From positions 1 through 45,560 of the IMG/VR virus record IMGVR_UViG_3300025128_000004: 45,560 bases of DNA. One strand, written 5' to 3'. Source of the DNA: a virus. A program made the position numbers and the translations under genes. Shown piece after piece: positions 15,041 to 21,772 of the stretch. Under the pieces are notes generated by a model. That model saw nothing but the letters and a program-made list of their open reading frames with translations, made no database searches and had not been told where the DNA came from. The stretch's first letter is position 1. The number at the start of each line of letters is the position of its first letter.

Positions 15041-15266
15041 AAAACGATGCGAATGTGGAATGATCCACTTTTCCGACGAGCCTTGTCCACGATGTAGCGG
15101 AGAGGTTGCGTCAGCAGGATCATATGACGCGCCGAAGCACATCCCCTATACGGGACCGCTGCCGTCGAAAGACCCGTATATCCAGGAGTTTAGAGAGAGG
15201 TATGGGCGGGTTGCCCAGGAGGAACTTTACCCGGAGTGTGATCCACTCCCACACGAAAGAAGGTAG
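15033..15266 (+). CDS. Zinc-ribbon protein, 77 aa
   Basis: CECG (6-9) and CPRC (18-21) form a probable zinc ribbon at the N-terminus. The rest is Pro/Tyr-rich with a charged helix (YIQEFRERYGRVAQEELY). GGAGG precedes ATG 15033, and it overlaps the upstream gene by eight bases. Function unknown. Confidence 0.7.
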   Translation: MSRKRCECGMIHFSDEPCPRCSGEVASAGSYDAPKHIPYTGPLPSKDPYIQEFRERYGRVAQEELYPECDPLPHERR

Positions 15267-15270
15267 AAAG

Positions 15271-15474
15271 ATGCAGATTATTCATCAAATTGAAGGCGGG
15301 ACACTGGAAAAGTCGATGTGCTTTGATCGCTACGACTCCAGCAACATAAACGTCCACTTGACGTTTTTTGGAGGGGACACGTTAACCTTTCACGCTAGTC
15401 GCGAAAGTCTCGAAACGCTGATTACTAAGCTAAATGAAGAGCTTAATAAGAAGAAAGAGGAAGAGAATGTCTAG
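15271..15474 (+). CDS. Hypothetical beta/alpha protein, 67 aa
   Basis: ATG 15271 is four bases after the preceding stop and has AGAAGG upstream. Two or three beta strands (IIHQIEGG, NVHLTFFGGDTLTFH) lead to a C-terminal Lys/Glu helix. The compact pattern suggests a small DNA- or protein-binding fold, not identified. Confidence 0.65.
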   Translation: MQIIHQIEGGTLEKSMCFDRYDSSNINVHLTFFGGDTLTFHASRESLETLITKLNEELNKKKEEENV

Positions 15475-15838
15475 TAAATTTAAGCTAATCCCAGCAAGTG
15501 AGCTTCCAAGTTCCAAACCGCTGTGCCGCTTGTGCCCAGAGGATTGGGAGCTCATCAAGCGTATACGTTGCTCTGAGGGCTCCAGATTGAACGTCTGGGG
15601 TTCAAAGACGGGTGACGGGAGGATTGCCCTGCAGATTGAAACTGATGTCCACAGGGGCCATTTTCATTACGCAGAGGCTCTCGAAGAGTCGGTTGCGATG
15701 GATAACCTCCCCGAGAACGATTTTTTTATTACGGATGACTTCTTCGATGTGGAACAACTCATTGAACTGGGTGCCACTTTGACCCTCCGCGAGCGTGCGG
15801 AATTCCGTGAAGATTTCCCCGGTCGTGTTCGGGACTAA
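15467..15838 (+). CDS. Hypothetical protein, 123 aa
   Basis: ATG 15467 overlaps the previous stop by eight bases and has GAGGAAGAG upstream; starts further upstream in the frame lie inside the preceding gene. The protein has one CRLC pair (31-34), an alpha/beta core and an acidic middle (NDFFITDDFFDVEQLIE). It is the last gene before an internal terminator. Family not recognised. Confidence 0.65.
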   Translation: MSSKFKLIPASELPSSKPLCRLCPEDWELIKRIRCSEGSRLNVWGSKTGDGRIALQIETDVHRGHFHYAEALEESVAMDNLPENDFFITDDFFDVEQLIELGATLTLRERAEFREDFPGRVRD

Positions 15839-15856
15839 TGTAAGGATTAAAAACTA

Positions 15857-15882
15857 GGGCGCATGGAAGCGCCCACTTTTTT
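15857..15882 (+). terminator. Internal rho-independent terminator
   Basis: GGGCGC and GCGCCC form a perfect 6-bp stem around ATGGAA, followed by AC and six T residues. It lies after the 123-aa gene and just before the helix-turn-helix gene. An ATG inside the loop (15863) is in frame with that gene but is unlikely to be its start. Confidence 0.85.
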
Positions 15883-15892
15883 GAGGTTTGCG

Positions 15893-16132
15893 ATGAATCG
15901 TATTGGTATTGATTCGGGATATTGCGCGAAGATTCGAGAGAGGCGGGTTGAGATCAAACTCTCCACGGTGGAGCTAGCCGAAAAGCTGGGCGTCACCCAA
16001 GGGTTTGTCTCGAAGATTGAGAACGGACAACAGCAGTCCATAGACAAGGATTTGTTTCTGCAGTGGGGAAAGGCGTTGGGGTACGACGCCCATTACTGGC
16101 CCGCTCGGATTGTTTTACGGAGGAAGATATGA
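15893..16132 (+). CDS. XRE/Cro-family helix-turn-helix regulator
   Basis: A 79-residue DNA-binding protein. The helix-turn-helix is clear: LSTVELAEKLGVTQGFVSKIEN (about 25-46) followed by GKALGY, the Cro/CI core. ATG 15893 has GAGG upstream and lies beyond the terminator; the longer frame from 15863 would start inside the terminator loop. It probably controls right-arm or left-arm promoters, with the palindrome at 12196-12210 as a possible target. No integrase or other lysogeny gene accompanies it, so it is more likely a timing regulator than a lysogeny repressor. Confidence 0.85.
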   Translation: MNRIGIDSGYCAKIRERRVEIKLSTVELAEKLGVTQGFVSKIENGQQQSIDKDLFLQWGKALGYDAHYWPARIVLRRKI

Positions 16133-16359
16133 GTCTCGATTTTCAACTAATAACAGCGGAGTTAGTTCGTGTTCACAAGGACGCGAAAGACCGTGAACAC
16201 TTAGAAGTGCGTGCTTTTGATAAGTGGAACGTCTCCACTACTTTTAGTATTCCAGTGTTGGAGCTAGAAAAGCTACATCGGCAACTCGTTGAGCTAGCCG
16301 AAGAGCGGGAAGCGCCAACCGATCACATGGGCAACGTGCTGCCCGAAGAACTCTGGTAA
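16129..16359 (+). CDS. Hypothetical protein, 76 aa
   Basis: ATG 16129 overlaps the regulator stop (ATGA) and has GGAGGAAG upstream. The first half is alpha/beta (LITAELVRVHK, LEVRAFDKWNVSTTFSI) and the second a charged helix (LELEKLHRQLVELAEERE). No known motif. Confidence 0.65.
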   Translation: MSLDFQLITAELVRVHKDAKDREHLEVRAFDKWNVSTTFSIPVLELEKLHRQLVELAEEREAPTDHMGNVLPEELW

Positions 16360-16369
16360 GGAGGAAACT

Positions 16370-16912
16370 ATGCCACAAAATTACACAGTCACTCAGATTA
16401 AACGAGCTTTTGATGATGCCGACCAGTACGGAAATATAACTTGGTCGTGCAAGATTGATGGCTCAAGCGATACGGTCTTGCTTAAAACGAAGCCTGAGAA
16501 CCAGCCAAACGAGGGTGACGTTGTTTTTGGTCGGCTTGAGCCGTCCAAGAGTGGGAAAGCCACTTGGCTAAAGAAGAAAAGGCGGGACGATTACCCGCAG
16601 CAAAATGGAGAGGTTATTCAAGGGTCTTCACCACAGCCATCTGGGCCAGTTCAATCGCTGGATGAACGCATCAGGAATCAGGTGATTTTCAAAGGTGCGA
16701 TTACCATTTGGACGAGCGGTGGCGAAAGAGGGGTTATTCAGAGCGTTTCCGATGCAATCGACATAATGGAAGCTGTCGAGAGCCAAATTGAAGGGCGAGC
16801 AGTGCGTAAAGCGGAGGAAGATAGCGCTCGAAAAGCCGATGCTGCTGAGAGATATAACAAACTCATGCAGGAGGAGGCTGCAAAGGAGGAAGAGGCGAAT
16901 GTCCCATTCTAA
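16370..16912 (+). CDS. Possible ssDNA-binding-like protein with SSB-type C-terminus
   Basis: A 180-residue protein. The N-terminal 75 residues are beta-rich (ITWSCKIDG, VLLKTKPENQ, GDVVFGRLEPSK, TWLKKKRRDDYP) and could be an OB-like fold. A Pro/Gln linker follows, then a helical part (VIQSVSDAIDIMEAV) and a Lys/Glu-rich tail that ends in EEEANVPF. Bacterial SSB proteins end in an acidic tip with -IPF that recruits replication and repair enzymes; this end closely resembles it. GGAGG precedes the ATG. The OB fold is not proven, so the SSB call is tentative. Confidence 0.45.
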   Translation: MPQNYTVTQIKRAFDDADQYGNITWSCKIDGSSDTVLLKTKPENQPNEGDVVFGRLEPSKSGKATWLKKKRRDDYPQQNGEVIQGSSPQPSGPVQSLDERIRNQVIFKGAITIWTSGGERGVIQSVSDAIDIMEAVESQIEGRAVRKAEEDSARKADAAERYNKLMQEEAAKEEEANVPF

Positions 16913-17273
16913 GGACGCTGCAATCGCAGAGGTCAATGACTGGATGGCGCGATTCTCATCAGCCCTCAACGCCCATGAGGTTCTCAAGTGGGCGTTGGGG
17001 GATTTGATGATCCAGGCCCATTCTATGCCTGACGATGCGTGGACCCAGGTGCTACCGGCCTCGGAGAAGGTCATGCACACCCTTCGGCAGTATGAAATCT
17101 GTGCCGAGAAGTGGGAACCATGTGAACGCTGCGATCAGCTTCCGTGGTTCCATCATTGGGTACTCAGGGACCGAGAGGACCGGATGGATTGGATCAAACT
17201 CTGCCTGGAGGACGGGATTGAGGAATACGAATTACGGAAAATGATCCGTAAGGAAAAGAAAAAGGAGGGTTGA
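16899..17273 (+). CDS. Hypothetical helical protein with Cys pair, 124 aa
   Basis: ATG 16899 overlaps the previous gene by 14 bases and has GGAGGAAGAGG upstream. A helical protein rich in Trp and acidic residues, with CERC at about residues 75-78 and a Lys-rich end. Only one Cys pair plus a nearby Cys is present, so metal binding is uncertain. Function unknown. Confidence 0.65.
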   Translation: MSHSKDAAIAEVNDWMARFSSALNAHEVLKWALGDLMIQAHSMPDDAWTQVLPASEKVMHTLRQYEICAEKWEPCERCDQLPWFHHWVLRDREDRMDWIKLCLEDGIEEYELRKMIRKEKKKEG

Positions 17274-17274
17274 A

Positions 17275-17475
17275 GTGGTGGACGACAAGCAGTTTAAGAA
17301 GTTTATCGAGCATGTTCACGGGCGGCTTGAATCGCTGAATAAAAAGCGGCGAATCACGAAAGAAGACATTTCTTTCGAGAGGGAATTTGCTGAGTCCCGG
17401 CTTGGGTTTCCCGTCAGCTACGCCACGATGCACGACCAGCTTTTTTGGGATGGGTTTCTTAAAGAACGATATTAA
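17275..17475 (+). CDS. Hypothetical protein, 66 aa
   Basis: A GTG start at 17275 (or the next GTG at 17278) follows AAAGGAGG. The protein is helical and charged (FKKFIEHVHGRLESLNKKRRITKED), with an aromatic C-terminus (MHDQLFWDGFLKERY). No motif recognised. Confidence 0.65.
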   Translation: MVDDKQFKKFIEHVHGRLESLNKKRRITKEDISFEREFAESRLGFPVSYATMHDQLFWDGFLKERY

Positions 17476-17486
17476 GGAGGACTGAG

Positions 17487-17636
17487 ATGGAGCTGCACAA
17501 ATGCCCGACTTGCAAGGGGTGGTTTTTTGGTGACCCTGAAAAGCGAGTGTTTTGCGGTCGGAAGTGCCTGGATGAACACAACGACAAACAGGCGGTCGAT
17601 AAACTGATTAAAAGACTTAAAAAGGGGATAGTATGA
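17487..17636 (+). CDS. Zinc-finger micro-protein, 49 aa
   Basis: A 49-codon gene with AAGGAGG before ATG 17487 and an ATGA junction with the next gene. CPTC (6-9) and CGRKC (23-27) are spaced as in small treble-clef or HNH-like zinc fingers, followed by a Lys-rich helix (DKLIKRLKKG). Probably nucleic-acid binding. It is short enough to be missed by automatic gene calling. Confidence 0.7.
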   Translation: MELHKCPTCKGWFFGDPEKRVFCGRKCLDEHNDKQAVDKLIKRLKKGIV

Positions 17637-17833
17637 GCGTTCAGATTTTAGAAGGCGAGGGCCACGCTTGCTTGTTTTGCAACACGACAGACTGGGCTTT
17701 TGGCCCGCTGTTTGAGGATTCGGAGCAGGCGAGGCGGTTCTTGAGATGGTTGCCAGAAATACCAGACCCTCGGCGGTATACCGACAAAGAGCTAGCGGAA
17801 CTGTTTTCCGAATTTAGAAAAAAGGAGGACTGA
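17633..17833 (+). CDS. Hypothetical protein, 66 aa
   Basis: Begins in an ATGA overlap with the zinc-finger gene. Contains a single CLFC pair (13-16), an aromatic centre (DWAFGPLFEDSEQARRFLRWL) and a charged C-terminal helix. Function unknown. Confidence 0.65.
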   Translation: MSVQILEGEGHACLFCNTTDWAFGPLFEDSEQARRFLRWLPEIPDPRRYTDKELAELFSEFRKKED

Positions 17834-17834
17834 G

Positions 17835-18083
17835 ATGTGCGCTGTAAGAGTTAAGCACCACGAGTTTACCAAGCGAGGAAGAGGAAATAGTAAGTACCCG
17901 TGGGACCAATGGTCTGACGGGGCTATATGGTTGGCGCAGCAAGAAAAGGATTTTTCTGTTTCTCCGAAGTCATTTGAAGCGCGTTTGCGTGCGAAGGCTA
18001 CTTCGATTGATATGAATGTGCGTGTAAACAAAAGAGGGGTAGCTGTATTTTTCCAGTTTTATAAGGAGAGATGCGATGGATAA
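17835..18083 (+). CDS. Hypothetical DNA-binding-like protein, 82 aa
   Basis: ATG 17835 has AAAGGAGG upstream. The N-terminal half (KRGRGNSKYPWDQWSDGAIWLA) and helix 2 (PKSFEARLRAKATSIDMNVRVNKRGVAVFFQF) resemble phage proteins with a small winged-helix or wHTH shape, but no confident match can be made. Overlaps the next gene by eight bases. Confidence 0.6.
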   Translation: MCAVRVKHHEFTKRGRGNSKYPWDQWSDGAIWLAQQEKDFSVSPKSFEARLRAKATSIDMNVRVNKRGVAVFFQFYKERCDG

Positions 18084-18396
18084 AATTGAACGCGAGGACA
18101 GAATGCTCTTGATCAGTGAGGGTGATAGAGTCACCAAGAATCTCTATGCGGCAGTTGACGAGTTTGTTTTGTACTCTGCTTACACCGACGAGCTTAAGAG
18201 GGACACTTTAATCCAGATGATTGATCGGCTGCTGCCAGCTAGGTCTGATGAAGAGATGGGGAAGGATATGGAAAAGCAGGTTCTTGAGCTGCGGGCTAAA
18301 GCGGTAATGGATTCGTTTTCTCGTATAAGCGACGAAGAAAAAAACGAGGCTCTGAAACAAATAATCAGGGGAGGTTGCGATGAAAAAGCCAAGTAA
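18076..18396 (+). CDS. Hypothetical helical protein, 106 aa
   Basis: Soluble and helical throughout, with charged amphipathic segments (ELKRDTLIQMIDRLLPARSD) and no Cys pair or known motif. AAGGAGAG precedes ATG 18076. It overlaps both neighbours (8 and 17 bases). Unknown function. Confidence 0.65.
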   Translation: MDKIEREDRMLLISEGDRVTKNLYAAVDEFVLYSAYTDELKRDTLIQMIDRLLPARSDEEMGKDMEKQVLELRAKAVMDSFSRISDEEKNEALKQIIRGGCDEKAK

Positions 18397-18658
18397 AAAA
18401 GATTTGGTTTTGCAACATCTACAGAGCAGACCGATTACTTCGATGGACGCAATCGAGCTTTACAGGAATACCCGACTTGCGGATAGCGTGTTTGTGCTAC
18501 GCAAAGAGGGGTACAACATTTCTACGAATACCATAAAAACCGAAAACGGAAGTTACGCTGAGTACAGATTGGAGAAACAGGATGAACAAGCACCAGTTCA
18601 AGATATGGCTGGAGAAGGATCACTTCGCGTGTTTTCAGAACGTCAAGACCTTTTTTAA
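18380..18658 (+). CDS. Winged-helix phage DNA-binding protein
   Basis: The first 65 residues fit the phage helix-turn-helix family with the pattern 'sxxDAIELYxxxRLADxVxxLRKxGYxI': SMDAIELYRNTRLADSVFVLRKEGYNIST is present, followed by a short beta wing. GGGGAGG precedes ATG 18380. It is likely to bind DNA and may regulate phage transcription or recombination. The last 25 residues lie out of frame over the next gene and look unlike the rest, so the ancestral protein may have ended near residue 66. Confidence 0.7.
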   Translation: MKKPSKKDLVLQHLQSRPITSMDAIELYRNTRLADSVFVLRKEGYNISTNTIKTENGSYAEYRLEKQDEQAPVQDMAGEGSLRVFSERQDLF

Positions 18659-19277
18659 CAAGATGACCGACGAGGAGAGGAAGCGGGTCTATCGGAAGTG
18701 GTACGCGATTCTTCGGCCGTACCAAGAGGGGTGGGCGATTAAAGCTAGTTCGCTGCTAATGGAGGACTCCGAGGGGCTTTACCCCCAGGATCACCCCGCC
18801 AGGATCGCGGCCATCTGCCGAAGACTCCAACCCCGACAGCGGGATGAAGCCCTCCAGAACCTCGACATCACCGAGGACCAGCGGGAGGAAATGAAGAAAT
18901 GGCCCCAACTCTACCCGCACATCGGGAAGATGCTGGCCCAACTTGGACAGATGAAGGAAATCATCCTCGAAGAACGCTCCCAGGTAACCGGTGACGAATC
19001 CCTAAAGAAGTTTGACGAAGAAGCAAAATCACGGATGGACGAAACCGCCGAAGTTCTCAAAAAAGAATGCGAGGCACTGTGGAAAGAGATAGAAGCCAAC
19101 AAGAACCCCTCTAAATCGCCCCCTGCCGCGACTTCTACCCCCTCCCCCTCTGCTGACACCCGTAACCCCGAAGTGCCTGTAGAGAGCGAATCTGTGGCTC
19201 AGATGGGAAAAGATGGAATTGCCTTATTAAAACAGACTTTTATTGAACTTGACGGGCAAGAGGACATTCCGTTCTAA
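18582..19277 (+). CDS. Protein with SSB-like -DIPF terminus, 231 aa
   Basis: ATG 18582 has GGAGAAACAGG upstream. Residues 1-170 are helical and charged (FKIWLEKDHFACFQNVKTFF; RRLQPRQRDEAL). A Pro/Ser/Thr-rich disordered linker covers about 175-205. The end is DGQEDIPF, essentially identical to the tip of bacterial SSB. The body is not an OB fold, so this is probably an adaptor that uses the tip to contact host SSB-binding enzymes such as helicases, primosome or repair proteins. Function otherwise unknown; the overlap with the upstream gene is 77 bases. Confidence 0.7.
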   Translation: MNKHQFKIWLEKDHFACFQNVKTFFNKMTDEERKRVYRKWYAILRPYQEGWAIKASSLLMEDSEGLYPQDHPARIAAICRRLQPRQRDEALQNLDITEDQREEMKKWPQLYPHIGKMLAQLGQMKEIILEERSQVTGDESLKKFDEEAKSRMDETAEVLKKECEALWKEIEANKNPSKSPPAATSTPSPSADTRNPEVPVESESVAQMGKDGIALLKQTFIELDGQEDIPF

Positions 19278-19284
19278 AACTCCA

Positions 19285-19494
19285 ATGGGAAGCATTGAAA
19301 TCAAATACTGCGGATCGTGTAAGAAGGTGGGCGAGGTGACCGAGATTTGGTTTCTCACCAACGCGCAGAAACGGTCAACGGATTACAGACACGTTCCTTT
19401 AGAACTCTGTGGGGTATGCGCCAGAGAGGCGCTTCAATACCTCGATAAACTAAATAAATATAAAGACCTTAGTTTAGGAGATGTGAGTGTATGA
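19285..19494 (+). CDS. Zinc-ribbon protein, 69 aa
   Basis: CGSC (9-12) and CGVC (46-49) form a probable zinc ribbon between basic and acidic helices. ATG 19285 is preferred; a TTG at 19243 in the same frame lies within the preceding gene. It closes the first block of right-arm genes, before a structured gap of about 120 bases. Confidence 0.65.
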   Translation: MGSIEIKYCGSCKKVGEVTEIWFLTNAQKRSTDYRHVPLELCGVCAREALQYLDKLNKYKDLSLGDVSV

Positions 19495-19614
19495 ATATTT
19501 TTTTATTTACACACACATAGGCCTTAATTAAGACCATTATATCAAGTGGTTTTTGAAAAAAAAGGGGTGGCAGGTCGGAGGAAAAACCCACCACCCCTCC
19601 AAGGAGGAAAGCAA
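19495..19614 (+). promoter_or_regulatory. Structured leader with alternative hairpins
   Basis: This 120-base gap contains an AT-rich start, the palindrome TTAATTAA, then AGGGGTGG (19563-19570), which is the exact inverse of CCACCCCT (19591-19598). CCTCC (19596-19600) could also pair with GGAGG at 19577-19581 or with the ribosome site at 19603-19607. These pairings exclude one another, suggesting translational control of the next gene. No well-placed promoter boxes were found. Confidence 0.5.
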
Positions 19615-19779
19615 ATGCGAAACACAGTAGATAGTACACCATTCTCCTTGGCAATCCATGAAATTAAAACAAGTAAAAGTAGGGCAAAAGCTCTGGTCGA
19701 ACAAGAAACAATCTTACGGCGAGGTAGTGCGCGTAGGGAAAACAGGATGGATCACCCTGCGAATCTCTGGGAAAATTGA
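19615..19779 (+). CDS. Basic 54-aa protein overlapping the next gene
   Basis: ATG 19615 has the best ribosome site in this stretch, AAGGAGGAAA. The 54-residue product is basic (Arg, Lys) with no recognisable domain. Its final 122 bases overlap the better-looking gene at 19658 in another frame. It may be a real small protein, a leader that couples translation to 19658, or the first part of a frameshifted product. Confidence 0.4.
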   Translation: MRNTVDSTPFSLAIHEIKTSKSRAKALVEQETILRRGSARRENRMDHPANLWEN

Positions 19780-19945
19780 ACGAGCGTGGTTTACAGACCT
19801 GCAGAAACAAAAACCAAAGGAGCCCGATTTCACACTCTTTGAAGAACTGAATATCGAGGATCAGGAAAAAGTTCTCAAGGCCTCAAACTACTGCGATTTA
19901 CCGATACACGATGTCATGGTGGAACTAGGACTATCGAGAAAATGA
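19658..19945 (+). CDS. Small beta-barrel-like protein, 95 aa
   Basis: The N-terminal 50 residues form a KOW/SH3-like beta pattern (VKVGQKLWSNKKQSYGEVVRVGKTGWITLRI), followed by a helical acidic half (FTLFEELNIEDQEKVLKASNY). This is more protein-like than the overlapping frame at 19615. ATG 19658 lacks a good ribosome site, so expression probably depends on the preceding overlapping frame. No function recognised. Confidence 0.6.
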   Translation: MKLKQVKVGQKLWSNKKQSYGEVVRVGKTGWITLRISGKIERAWFTDLQKQKPKEPDFTLFEELNIEDQEKVLKASNYCDLPIHDVMVELGLSRK

Positions 19946-20220
19946 AACTGCTACTGATCGAATGGATTGACGCATCAGTAGTCGGCGACCAGTGGACGGA
20001 CGTAGATGAAGCCCGCGCCCTCGCTGCCGACGAGCCCTACATTTGTAAGACCGTGGGCTTTTTGATTTCTGAACACCGGATTGGAACCCCGTCTCACATC
20101 ATCTATCTCACGATGACCGACGGGGGAGATGAGGTCGGCCCGCAAATCGAAATACCTGTTAGAACAATCACTTCACGGAGGGAGATTGATGTTAAAGGAC
20201 GAGATATCGAAGAAAGTTGA
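19942..20220 (+). CDS. Conserved-type phage hypothetical protein, 92 aa
   Basis: Begins MKLLLIEWIDASVVGDQW, then a helix, then KTVGFLISEHRIGTPSHIIYLTMTD and EIPVRTITSRREI. This order of strands and helix is one I associate with a small phage protein of unknown function found in many tailed phages. It overlaps the previous gene by ATGA and the next by 32 bases. Confidence 0.65.
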   Translation: MKLLLIEWIDASVVGDQWTDVDEARALAADEPYICKTVGFLISEHRIGTPSHIIYLTMTDGGDEVGPQIEIPVRTITSRREIDVKGRDIEES

Positions 20221-20434
20221 ACGGGCCGGGAATAAAAGCCTGACCGATCAACTCACGCCTGCTCAGATGCGTGACCTAAAAGAGTTCGCCAAGCTAGCCA
20301 AGGACGATCCTGGCTTTGTCGAGGCTCATGGTTGGGAGGGAATTGCAAGGTTCTTCCGCAAAAAGTGGAAGCGAAAAAGACTCGCCGCCAAAACTCTCCG
20401 CAGCAATGTGAGCAGAATCAATGGCAAATCTTAA
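20189..20434 (+). CDS. Basic helical protein, 81 aa
   Basis: ATG 20189 has GGAGGGAG upstream. The protein is helical with a basic second half (ARFFRKKWKRKRLAAKTLRS), which suggests nucleic-acid binding. It overlaps both neighbours (32 and 14 bases). No known domain; it may work with the phosphoesterase that follows. Confidence 0.6.
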   Translation: MLKDEISKKVERAGNKSLTDQLTPAQMRDLKEFAKLAKDDPGFVEAHGWEGIARFFRKKWKRKRLAAKTLRSNVSRINGKS

Positions 20435-21401
20435 ACGCCAGATTGATAAGGATCAGGCGAAGGCAGAGGAATTAAAACTTCTTAAGGCTAGACTCAAAGC
20501 CAAAGATAAACTTCTCGACCAGTACGAGAAGCAAATCGAGGACTTGAGGAAAGCCAAGTACCGCCTACCCAAATCCCGTAAAGCACGTTCAAGCAAAGCA
20601 GACTACGTTCGCCTTGTAGTCCCTGACACCCACGGGTGTTTTGCTGACCCCGAAGCACTCCGAGCATTTCTGGACGATGCCCAGCACCTAAAGCCCAAAG
20701 AGGTAGTGTTGTTGGGGGATCATCTGGACTGCGGCGGGTTTCTCGCACAACATCACACGATGGGGTACACCTCCGAGGCTACCTACTCATACGAAGATGA
20801 TTGTGCAGCGACCAATACATTCTTGGACGAATTACAAGAATACTGTCCCGGTGCAGACTTTCATTACCTCGAAGGCAATCACGAAAGACGTATCGAGAAG
20901 TATTGCATTACCTCCGCGATGCGGTCGGGGGCACCTGACATCCAAAGAGAAGCCGAACACCTACGCCAGCTTTACGCGGTAGAGGAAGTGCTTTGTCTGG
21001 ATAAACGGAAGATTCCCCTCTACCGTCAGGGCCAGTTCTATCACGACCTCGGAGTGCCAGCGACCATCAAGCTAGGTAAATGCCACTTCACTCACGGGGT
21101 GAGTACGGCGATGAACGCTGCAAAGACTCACGTTGAACGATTCAACGGGAATGTATGCTTCGGCCACACCCATCGGTGTGATAGCTTTACCATCAGGACT
21201 GTCTCTCAGGGTGTGATTGGTGCATGGAACCCTGGGTGCTTATGCGCACTACAACCCTTGTACCTCCACCAAAACGTGTCAAACTGGTCGCATGGATACG
21301 GGTTGCAACTGGTTACATCATCTGGTGACTTTCTTCACATCAACATCCCGATCATCGAGGGCAAAAGCTACTTTGTCTCGGTCGCAGAAAGGCTATCGTG
21401 A
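20421..21401 (+). CDS. Calcineurin-like metallophosphoesterase
   Basis: A 326-residue enzyme. After a Lys/Glu coiled coil (about 1-47) it carries all five metal-binding blocks of calcineurin-like phosphoesterases: DTH (69-71), GDHLD (99-103), GNHE (152-155), THG (225-227) and GHTH (248-251), in order and suitably spaced. Such phage enzymes hydrolyse phosphodiesters in DNA, RNA or nucleotides; the substrate here is not shown. Its place beside recombination-type genes suggests a nucleic-acid role. The coiled coil may make it oligomeric or tether it to a partner. Confidence 0.92.
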   Translation: MANLKRQIDKDQAKAEELKLLKARLKAKDKLLDQYEKQIEDLRKAKYRLPKSRKARSSKADYVRLVVPDTHGCFADPEALRAFLDDAQHLKPKEVVLLGDHLDCGGFLAQHHTMGYTSEATYSYEDDCAATNTFLDELQEYCPGADFHYLEGNHERRIEKYCITSAMRSGAPDIQREAEHLRQLYAVEEVLCLDKRKIPLYRQGQFYHDLGVPATIKLGKCHFTHGVSTAMNAAKTHVERFNGNVCFGHTHRCDSFTIRTVSQGVIGAWNPGCLCALQPLYLHQNVSNWSHGYGLQLVTSSGDFLHINIPIIEGKSYFVSVAERLS

Positions 21402-21772
21402 GCGCATTCGATATACAAATAGGTGGAACCCACTACTCGAAATACAAAATCCAACTCACCGAGTTCTTAATTGCAAACGAAATACAGCACGGGGAGGCGA
21501 GTGTGTTTAAGTACATGCTCCGCCACAAGGACAAGGATGGGATCAAGGACGTACTCAAAGCCATACACTATATTGCGATGATAGTAGAAAAGGTTTACCC
21601 CGATGAAAAGGAAATCCAAGAAGGGCTCTATCTCATTCTTAAAGAAAAAGGCGTGGAATCTGTTGAGCAAAGCGATTCGCCTGGAAGCAGCGGACAAAAA
21701 CGGCCAATGCAAGTGTGTGACTTGCGGCAAACAAAAACCGTGGAAAGAGATTCAAGCTGGGCATCTGGTTAG
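21398..21772 (+). CDS. DUF3310-family protein with run-on tail
   Basis: The first 67 residues match the DUF3310 pattern of phages: IGGTHYSKYKIQ, then FLIANEIQHGEASVFKYMLRHKDKDG, then DVLKAIHYI. The function of the family is uncertain. The remaining 57 residues are low in recognisable structure, and the last 170 bases lie over the NinG-like gene in another frame. The normal protein probably ends near residue 70; the tail may be functional dual coding or a consequence of a lost stop. Begins by ATGA overlap with the phosphoesterase. Confidence 0.8.
   Translation: MSAFDIQIGGTHYSKYKIQLTEFLIANEIQHGEASVFKYMLRHKDKDGIKDVLKAIHYIAMIVEKVYPDEKEIQEGLYLILKEKGVESVEQSDSPGSSGQKRPMQVCDLRQTKTVERDSSWASG

Noticed and set aside
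15893-16132. Cro-like regulator as a lysogeny repressor
   Set aside because: No integrase, excisionase or attachment site is visible, so a lysogenic lifestyle is not supported.
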